A DNA stretch of 6,248 bases from Acidimicrobiales bacterium. GTDB taxonomy: Bacteria; Actinomycetota; Acidimicrobiia; Acidimicrobiales; JABEUL01. Below are positions 1 through 4,233 of the stretch, piece by piece (position 1 is the stretch's first letter; the number at the start of each line of letters is the position of its first letter). A model generated the notes under the pieces. That model did not search any database and was not told where the DNA came from. It worked only from the letters and a program-made list of their open reading frames with translations. Position numbers and translations under genes: made by a program. The DNA is taken from assembly GCA_027451605.1 (NCBI GenBank), contig DAIDJA010000045.1, positions 1-6,248 on the forward strand, in the 5' to 3' direction.

Positions 1-1
1 A

Positions 2-952
2 AAACTGCTTTCAGATGAAGCTTATAACTCCATTATGGCCCTAAAGGACATCGGAGGCACCCTGGAAAGGTCGGGTCTGATCGACAAAGATAAAAACACT
101 TTAAAACTCACTCCCAAAGGTCTGTCTAAAATTGCCGGTAAAGCCCTGGCTGAACTCTTCGGTGATCTGAAGAGTTCCATGTTTGACCTCCATTCCACTA
201 TAAGGGTCGGTCAGGGAATCGACTCTTCGGACACACTTTCTAATTATGAATTCGGCGATCCAATGGATCTCGATATTACTTCAACAATTAAACAGGCAAT
301 ATTTAATAACGGTCCAACAATTCCCGTGAAATTATCCGAAAATGATTTTATGGTCATAAAAAAAGAAGAGTCCGTCAGGGCGGCAACGGTTATAATGCTT
401 GATCTGTCCCTTTCAATGCCGATGAAAGAAAACTTCCTGCCGGCCAAAAAGGTCGCACTGGCTCTCTGGTGGCTGATCAGTTCCAAGTATCCTAAGGACT
501 ACGTGGGAATAGTGGGATTCGCCGAAACAGCTTCGGTTATAAAGTACAATGAACTCCCCGAGACCACATGGAACTACGGCTATGGTACCAACATGGCCCA
601 CGGTCTCAATATCTCAAGAAAGCTTCTCAAAGGTCAAGTCGGACAGAAACAGATCATCATGATAACCGACGGTGAACCGACGGCTCATATAGACAAATAC
701 GGTCAACCCTATTTCCACTACCCTCCGGTAAAAGAAACAATCGACCGGACGCTCGCAGAAGTCCTCAGATGTACCAAGGCAGGCATCAGAATAAATACCT
801 TTATGCTTGAATCCACAATTTTTCTTACCGGTTTCATAAAAACCATTACCGAAATTAACAAAGGAAAGGCGTTCTTTACTTCCAATGAAACTTTGGGCAA
901 GTATGTTTTGATGGATTTCATGGATAACAAAAGGACCACAAAGAGGTTATAA
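2..952 (+). CDS. VWA domain protein, C-terminal part (5' end outside window)
   Basis: The frame is open from base 2 through a possible ATG at 35 to a TAA at 950-952, so the gene almost certainly starts off the left edge and that ATG is internal. Numbering from it, residues 24-50 (KLTPKGLSKIAGKAL and on) form the helical linker that precedes the VWA domain in long actinobacterial VWA proteins. YEFGDPMDLD (71-80) is a second landmark of that group. The VWA domain begins near 115 and has a complete metal-ion-dependent adhesion site: D123-L-S125-L-S127, T185 in YGTNMAHG, and D212 in ITDGEPTAH. The family (Rv0959-like, by memory) runs to about 600-700 residues and is usually encoded beside a MoxR/magnesium-chelatase-like AAA+ ATPase, with which it is thought to act as a cytoplasmic chaperone or metal-insertion pair. 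The client is unknown. No signal peptide or membrane segment is visible in the part present. Confidence 0.9.
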   Translation, partial: KLLSDEAYNSIMALKDIGGTLERSGLIDKDKNTLKLTPKGLSKIAGKALAELFGDLKSSMFDLHSTIRVGQGIDSSDTLSNYEFGDPMDLDITSTIKQAIFNNGPTIPVKLSENDFMVIKKEESVRAATVIMLDLSLSMPMKENFLPAKKVALALWWLISSKYPKDYVGIVGFAETASVIKYNELPETTWNYGYGTNMAHGLNISRKLLKGQVGQKQIIMITDGEPTAHIDKYGQPYFHYPPVKETIDRTLAEVLRCTKAGIRINTFMLESTIFLTGFIKTITEINKGKAFFTSNETLGKYVLMDFMDNKRTTKRL

Positions 953-1006
953 GTTCACTTTGAGTGGTAATATAACTTCACATAGCGTAATTTTGTTTGG
1001 ATATTT

Positions 1007-1012
1007 TATGAT
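1007..1012 (+). promoter_or_regulatory. Possible -10 element upstream of whiB
   Basis: TATGAT matches TATAAT at five of six positions and lies just upstream of the palindrome array, so repressor binding there would block transcription start or early elongation. I see no good -35 hexamer at 16-18 bp. An alternative pairing, TTGTTT (993-998) with TATGTA (1015-1020) at 16 bp, would place the -10 inside the palindromes. Both are weak matches. Confidence 0.25.
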
Positions 1013-1014
1013 AA

Positions 1015-1044
1015 TATGTAATAATTACATAAATGTAATTACAC
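1015..1044. promoter_or_regulatory. Nested palindromes, candidate operator (Fur/Zur-like 7-1-7 box)
   Basis: TATGTAATAATTACATA at 1015-1031 is a perfect 8-1-8 inverted repeat. It overlaps TAATTACAT-AA-ATGTAATTA at 1022-1041, a perfect 9-2-9 repeat, and the 10-bp palindrome TGTAATTACA at 1034-1043. Together they give four alternating half-sites (ATGTAAT, ATTACAT, ATGTAAT, ATTACAC) about 30-60 nt before the whiB start. The first unit matches the 7-1-7 layout of Fur-family boxes, and its core GTAATnATTAC equals the core of the Bacillus Zur box (TCGTAATnATTACGA, known from the literature). Binding by a Fur-family regulator is inference. The symmetry itself is plain in the sequence, but A+T-rich DNA yields palindromes easily. 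Confidence 0.5.
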
Positions 1045-1075
1045 AGTTGTAAATTAGTAAAGGGGGCTCAAAGAC

Positions 1076-1366
1076 ATGGAAGCCATACAACTTATTTTTG
1101 GAGAACACGACATGACTTGGCAGAAACGCGCCAACTGCATGGGAGTGGACCCCGAACTGTTTTATCCCGAAAGAGGAGCTTCGACAAAAGAAGCCAAATC
1201 GGTATGCAAAGGATGTGTAGTCAGGGAAGAATGCTTGGAATACGCCATAATTACCGGAGAAAAATTCGGGATATGGGGCGGAATGAGCGAAAGGGAGAGA
1301 CGGCGCATCAGAAGAGCCAGATCCCTGATTAGACCTCGTACCGTTACAAAAGTTACTGCATCTTAA
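1076..1366 (+). CDS. whiB: WhiB-family Fe-S transcriptional regulator (WhiB2/WhmD-like)
   Basis: A 96-residue WhiB protein with the four iron-sulfur ligands C21, C44, C47 and C53 (C-x22-C-x2-C-x5-C), the DPELFYP segment at 25-31, the G-I-W-G-G turn at 65-69, and a basic tail SERERRRIRRARS that contacts DNA. WhiB proteins bind a [4Fe-4S] cluster and usually dock on domain 4 of the principal sigma factor, so redox state or nitric oxide alters transcription. The run from GASTKEAK to FGIWGGMSERERRR most resembles WhiB2/WhmD/Streptomyces WhiB, which act in cell division and septation; that subgroup call rests on remembered sequences. The ATG at 1076 follows AGGGGGC (1061-1067) by 8-9 nt and gives a normal length. 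An ATG at 1112 (M13) behind GGAGA (1100-1104) is an almost equally good start and would leave all motifs intact. The gene has its own upstream region and a terminator behind it, so it is probably monocistronic. Confidence 0.93.
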   Translation: MEAIQLIFGEHDMTWQKRANCMGVDPELFYPERGASTKEAKSVCKGCVVREECLEYAIITGEKFGIWGGMSERERRRIRRARSLIRPRTVTKVTAS

Positions 1367-1385
1367 TATTTTCTAACCAAATATG

Positions 1386-1421
1386 AAAAATAGACTGTGG
1401 CCAGTCAGCCTACAGTTTTTT
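1386..1421. terminator. Bidirectional rho-independent terminator
   Basis: ACTGTGG (1394-1400) pairs with CTACAGT (1410-1416), giving seven pairs including one G-U around a nine-base loop. The stem is flanked by five A on the left (1386-1390) and six T on the right (1416-1421), so each strand has a U-tract after the hairpin. The position, 20 nt after the whiB stop and 25 nt past the ftcD stop, is right for ending both convergent transcripts. The + strand hairpin is stronger, because the G-U pair becomes a C-A mismatch on the other strand. Confidence 0.75.
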
Positions 1422-1426
1422 CATCG

Positions 1427-1462
1427 CCTAGTTTTTAATTTGACCCTAGTTTTTAATTTGAC
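1427..1462. repeat. Perfect 18-bp tandem duplication across the ftcD 3' end
   Basis: The 18-mer CCTAGTTTTTAATTTGAC occurs twice with no gap, at 1427-1444 and 1445-1462. On the minus strand the inner copy encodes the last residues of ftcD (QIKN) plus its TAG. The outer copy lies after that stop and, because 18 is a multiple of three, would read GQIKN and then a second TAG in the same frame. Perfect identity suggests a recent slippage duplication. Its direct effect on the protein is nil, but it supplies a second in-frame stop. Confidence 0.95.
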
Positions 1463-2267
1463 TAAGTCGATACTCGATTGTTTTTGAAATGCCCAAATCC
1501 AGTTTCTCCCATTGAGCTTGGTCAATATCATTTAAGATACTTCGAGGGAGCAATCCCACAAGTTCGGTTCTATGAATTTTGCCATACATATCTTTAGCTA
1601 ATGCATCCACCGCTTTATAAACATGACTCGGATTTAAAACCCAAGGAGCAACCAAGTTACATGAGATCTGAATCTTGTCCTCATAACTGAAGGCAAGAAG
1701 TCGTAACTCATCACTTCTAAGGTCTGAAGCTATTTCTCTGCCTTCTTCAAGGCTCAAATTTTTAACCGAAATATTGTATGCTATCAGGGCCTTTCTGGCA
1801 CCTACGGCAATAACACCTGTTTTAGGGGAATAAAGAGTCTCTTCATACAGTCCTGAATTTTCCTTGGCCAGTTGTCTTCTTAAATTCGGTAGAGTTCTCT
1901 CCGGTCCGTAAGAAACTGCGGGAACTCTGAGTTCGTTAGTACACCACTTTAAAAATTCGTCTCTAGCTAATATCGCGTCTTCCATGGGCGTATCTGCGAG
2001 TCCGGGCAATACGATAAAGGGAATAACATCGGCAACTCCGAATCTGGGATGAAGACCTTTGTGACGGCTAAGATCGATCATGTCTACTGCGGCTTTCACC
2101 AAAGACTTTACATCATCAACCAAATTGTCTCCGGCCAATGTAAAAACACTTCTGTTGTGAAGGGAGTCAACGTGTACGTCAAGCAAAGAACTTGAACAGA
2201 CAGACTTAAGTCTTTGAATCAGTGATTTATCTTTACCCTCACTGATATTTATAACGGACTCTAGCAA
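1446..2267 (-). CDS. ftcD: Glutamate formimidoyltransferase homologue
   Basis: A 273-residue protein matching the formiminotransferase part of FTCD, without a cyclodeaminase domain. The enzyme moves the formimino group of N-formimino-L-glutamate to tetrahydrofolate, linking histidine breakdown to one-carbon metabolism; some bacterial homologues instead act on formyl-folates. Landmarks: the N-terminal SVINISEG strand (4-11, the family's ECVPNFSEG), HNRSVFTLAG (37-46), the SRHKGLHPRFG segment (67-77) in which H73 aligns with the catalytic His82 of the mammalian enzyme, VGARKALIAYNI (155-166), and ELVGLLP (235-241). The start is TTG, the only start codon that keeps the conserved first strand. 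It has no Shine-Dalgarno (TTTGAG precedes it) and lies 6 nt past the whiB stop in the same frame, so translation probably depends on coupling to whiB. At about 270 residues it is shorter than the mammalian domain, mainly in the loop before GARK. Substrate is inferred from the family only. Confidence 0.88.
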   Translation of the reverse strand: MLESVINISEGKDKSLIQRLKSVCSSSLLDVHVDSLHNRSVFTLAGDNLVDDVKSLVKAAVDMIDLSRHKGLHPRFGVADVIPFIVLPGLADTPMEDAILARDEFLKWCTNELRVPAVSYGPERTLPNLRRQLAKENSGLYEETLYSPKTGVIAVGARKALIAYNISVKNLSLEEGREIASDLRSDELRLLAFSYEDKIQISCNLVAPWVLNPSHVYKAVDALAKDMYGKIHRTELVGLLPRSILNDIDQAQWEKLDLGISKTIEYRLSQIKN

Positions 2268-2273
2268 CTCAAA

Positions 2274-2597
2274 TCAATAATCATCTGAGTTGGAAACAAC
2301 CGTCAATACCTCTGCGACCTCCGTCTTTCGCTTTTTCAATATGCGCCTGCGTTCCCTTTCGGAAGCACCTCCCCAAACTCCGTGATCCACACGATTTGCC
2401 AGGGCATACTCAAGGCAGTTTTCCACTACTTTACATTTTTTGCAGACCTTTTTTGCCTTTATAACCCCCGCGCCGTCACTGGGAAAGAACAATTCGGGAT
2501 CCAGATCCCTGCAAAGTCCCTTTTTCATCCATACATGCGCTCCGGCTTCAGAAGTGTCCACTATAATACCTAGTTTAGCAGAGGGGGGAAGATTCAC
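2274..2597 (-). CDS. WhiB-family Fe-S transcriptional regulator (second copy)
   Basis: A 107-residue WhiB protein with cluster ligands C29, C52, C55 and C61 (C-x22-C-x2-C-x5-C), DPELFFP at 33-39, the G-V-W-G-G turn at 73-77, and a basic SERERRRILKKRK tail for DNA contact. It shares the DPELF core and RERRRI region with the WhiB at 1076-1366, but has a longer N-terminus (about 28 residues before the first Cys) and an acidic end (NSDDY). I cannot place it firmly among WhiB1-WhiB7; the ALANRVDHGVWGG stretch faintly recalls WhiB4. The start is GTG with an excellent GGAGG seven bases upstream. The next in-frame GTG (V13) lacks such a site. It lies 63 nt after guaB3 and 6 nt before ftcD, so it probably belongs to the same transcription unit. 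Its stop, TGA, is the only TGA stop among the complete genes here. Confidence 0.93.
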   Translation of the reverse strand: MNLPPSAKLGIIVDTSEAGAHVWMKKGLCRDLDPELFFPSDGAGVIKAKKVCKKCKVVENCLEYALANRVDHGVWGGASERERRRILKKRKTEVAEVLTVVSNSDDY

Positions 2598-2603
2598 AGC
2601 TAG

Positions 2604-2610
2604 TCCTCCA
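2604..2610 (-). promoter_or_regulatory. Strong Shine-Dalgarno fixing the GTG start of the second whiB
   Basis: Read on the minus strand this is TGGAGGA, with six bases between it and the GTG at 2597-2595. It is the best ribosome binding site in the window and the main reason for choosing GTG over the in-frame GTG twelve codons later. Strong initiation here, next to no visible site before ftcD, fits a coupled pair. Confidence 0.8.
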
Positions 2611-2623
2611 GTTGATTACTACT

Positions 2624-2653
2624 TCTATATTTTAGCCCAAAGGAGAGTTCCAA
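2624..2653 (-). promoter_or_regulatory. Possible internal promoter for whiB-ftcD
   Basis: On the minus strand TTGGAA (2653-2648) and TATAGA (2629-2624) are 18 bp apart. Each matches the sigma-A consensus at four of six positions. A start some seven bases on would leave a short leader before the whiB GTG. This could let whiB and ftcD be expressed independently of guaB3, but the match is weak and A+T-rich spacer DNA gives such hits by chance. Confidence 0.25.
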
Positions 2654-2680
2654 TGTCGGATTAGCTACCCATTCCGACAT
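2653..2680. repeat. Inverted repeat enclosing the guaB3 stop codon
   Basis: ATGTCGGA (2653-2660) and TCCGACAT (2673-2680) are perfect 8-bp arms around a 12-base loop that holds the guaB3 TAA (2663-2661). Neither strand has a T-run behind the stem, so this is not a standard intrinsic terminator. It could be an mRNA-stabilising or processing hairpin between guaB3 and the genes behind it, or a protein site. Confidence 0.6.
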
Positions 2681-3824
2681 GCTGGCTTCTCTGAAGCGAC
2701 TTGCCTTCGGTCTGTAATGACGGAGCCACCATTACTTCGGCTTTATGAAACTCTTTAATGGTCGCATAACCGCAAGTTGCCATTGAAGTTCTAAGGGCTC
2801 CGAAAAGATTCATCCTTCCGTCGTTTTCATGAGCCGGTCCCAAAAGTATTTCTTTTAGGGAACCTCGTTGGTCGACCCTTACTCTGGTACCTCTCGGCAA
2901 AGTGGGATGAAAAGTGGCCATTCCCCAATGATAACCTCGACCCGGAGCTTCATAGGCAGCAGCCAGTGGTGATCCCAACATGACGGCATCGGCTCCACAA
3001 GCTATTGCCTTGGCGATGTCGCCTCCCCTTGACATTCCTCCGTCCGCAATTACTTGTACATAGACTCCCGTCTCTTCTAGATGTCTGGCTCTGGCTCCTG
3101 CGGCATCTGCAATAGCAGTGGCCTGAGGAACTCCTATTCCCAACACCCCCCTTGTGGTGCAGGCATTACCCGGTCCTACTCCTACCAATATTCCCATGGC
3201 TCCGGTTCTCATCAGATGCAAAGCTGCCTGATAGGAGGCACAGCCTCCGACTACGACGGGAATGTCAAGTTCGCGAATATATTTTTTAAGATTTAAAGGC
3301 TCTTCATTTTTAGAAACATGTTCTGCGGACACCACAGTACCTTGGATTACAAGAAGATCCAGTTCGGCCTGTACTATAGCCTTATGCATGAACTCGGTCT
3401 TTTGAGGAGTTACTGAGGCACAGGCTATCACTCCTGCCGACTTTATTTCCTGAATTCTTTGAGTTACGAGATCAAGATTTATGGGTTCCTGATAGATCTG
3501 CTGCATTCTGGCCGTAGCTTTATCATTGTCCAAAGAAGCTATCTCATCTAATAGCAAATTTGGGTCCTCATATCTTGTCCAAAGTCCCTCTAAATTTAGG
3601 ACTCCAACACCCCCAAGTTTGCCGATCTCAATTGCCGAGGTCGGACTTATCACTCCATCCATGGCTGAACCCATTAAAGGGAGCTCAAACTTAAAGGCAT
3701 CAATCTCCCATGCTATGTCAACGTCTTCGGGATCCCGGGTTCTTCTTGACGGAACTATAGCAATATCATCAAATCCGTATGCTCGTCTGCCGTACTTACC
3801 AATACCAATTTCTATCTCGGCCAC
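2661..3824 (-). CDS. guaB3: GuaB3-family IMP dehydrogenase-related protein
   Basis: A 387-residue (beta/alpha)8-barrel protein of the IMPDH/GMP reductase superfamily with no CBS (Bateman) domains, the normal architecture and length of GuaB3. Features in order: YGFDDIAIVPSRRTRDPEDV (16-35), the first barrel strands with GSAMDGV (52-58), the catalytic-loop equivalent GPGNACTTRGVLGIGVPQ (217-234) with C222 in the place of the IMPDH nucleophile, the phosphate-binding DGG (261-263) and GADAVMLGS (277-285), then HWGMA (299-303), LPRGTRV (309-315) and the C-terminal EVMVAPSLQTEGK (363-375). Mycobacterial GuaB3, as I remember it, has lost the cysteine; this one resembles cyanobacterial GuaB3, for which GMP reductase activity has been reported. 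So it could make IMP from GMP or act as an IMPDH-like enzyme; sequence alone does not decide. Start is GTG behind AGAGGA. It is first in the guaB3-whiB-ftcD set. True GuaB would be encoded elsewhere. Confidence 0.92.
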   Translation of the reverse strand: MAEIEIGIGKYGRRAYGFDDIAIVPSRRTRDPEDVDIAWEIDAFKFELPLMGSAMDGVISPTSAIEIGKLGGVGVLNLEGLWTRYEDPNLLLDEIASLDNDKATARMQQIYQEPINLDLVTQRIQEIKSAGVIACASVTPQKTEFMHKAIVQAELDLLVIQGTVVSAEHVSKNEEPLNLKKYIRELDIPVVVGGCASYQAALHLMRTGAMGILVGVGPGNACTTRGVLGIGVPQATAIADAAGARARHLEETGVYVQVIADGGMSRGGDIAKAIACGADAVMLGSPLAAAYEAPGRGYHWGMATFHPTLPRGTRVRVDQRGSLKEILLGPAHENDGRMNLFGALRTSMATCGYATIKEFHKAEVMVAPSLQTEGKSLQRSQHVGMGS

Positions 3825-3831
3825 TTAAATA

Positions 3832-3837
3832 TCCTCT
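3832..3837 (-). promoter_or_regulatory. Shine-Dalgarno of guaB3
   Basis: AGAGGA on the minus strand, seven bases before the GTG at 3824-3822. It supports the GTG start, which also gives the N-terminus (MAEIEIGIGKYGRRAY) expected for GuaB3. Confidence 0.7.
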
Positions 3838-3888
3838 GTTAAAACCAATAGCAATAACTTATATTTTACACCAAGCGCAGCAAATCTA

Positions 3889-3918
3889 AACATAACGAAT
3901 TTGGAAAATTAGCGTCAA
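3889..3918 (-). promoter_or_regulatory. Sigma-A-like promoter of guaB3
   Basis: On the minus strand TTGACG (3918-3913, five of six matches to TTGACA) is followed after 18 bp by TATGTT (3894-3889, four of six). Transcription would start near 3882 and leave a leader of about 58 nt before the guaB3 GTG. It is the best-formed promoter in the window. A second, weaker pair (TTTAGA and TAAAAT, 16 bp apart) lies between it and the gene. Confidence 0.5.
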
Positions 3919-4203
3919 GTTACCGATTTTAAGCGGTGGAGAGTTAAAGGTCATAAATTGAGTACCCGAACTTTTTAACTATAAATGGTTTCGGGCCTAT
4001 CCTATGAGATTTAAAAGTTAAATTTCGGAATTTTAAAAATTAAGAGAACGTCTTCGCCGGCAATATTTCAAGGCTAATATTTCGGCAATAAAGTCCAATT
4101 GGAAAATTTCACTTTTCACTTCAATTCATTAGATATTACGCTATAGTCATTTATAGAAAAGAATATCCCTGAAATAAACTTTTTCGATGCGATACTCAAG
4201 AAC
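3919..4203. other. A+T-rich divergent intergenic region
   Basis: The middle of the 409-bp gap between guaB3 and the membrane protein gene. I find no ORF with a ribosome site and no tRNA fold. It holds a possible + promoter, TTGAGT (3958-3963), 16 bp, TATAAA (3980-3985); 6-bp arms CCCGAA (3965-3970) and TTCGGG (3990-3995) bracketing that -10; a near-direct repeat GGCAATATTTC (4059-4069) / GGCTAATATTTC (4072-4083); the palindrome CCAATTGG (4095-4102); and a perfect 7-bp tandem TTCACTT (4108-4121). None is strong alone. The length suits two divergent promoters plus regulation. Confidence 0.45.
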
Positions 4204-4212
4204 TGATATAAA
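4204..4212 (+). promoter_or_regulatory. Extended -10 promoter for the membrane protein gene
   Basis: TGATATAAA is an extended -10 (TGn plus TATAAA, five of six matches to TATAAT). No good -35 is present (TTCGAT at 4183-4188, 18 bp away, is poor), which extended -10 promoters tolerate. Transcription would begin near 4219, only about 15 nt before the TTG at 4234. That favours the upstream start of the gene. Confidence 0.4.
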
Positions 4213-4233
4213 ACTAAACATGAATTTTAAAAT

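Noticed and set aside
2274..2276. TGA as a recoded sense codon joining whiB and ftcD
   Set aside because: No other gene here needs an in-frame TGA, so a general code change is not supported; the readthrough idea is kept only as a local possibility.
2382..2664. Plus-strand ORFs opposite the second whiB gene
   Set aside because: They lie antisense to a clear WhiB gene, have no family resemblance and no proper ribosome site.
3081..3828. Plus-strand ORFs inside guaB3
   Set aside because: Ser/Gly/Pro-rich shadow frames of a well-conserved minus-strand enzyme.
3930..4000. tRNA-like stretch with GTACCCGAAC and GGTTTCGGGCC
   Set aside because: It does not form acceptor, D, anticodon and T arms on either strand and lacks a GTTCRANNC T-loop.
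3901..4108. 10-bp repeat TTGGAAAATT at 3901-3910 and 4099-4108
   Set aside because: Short and A+T-rich; easily chance in this spacer.
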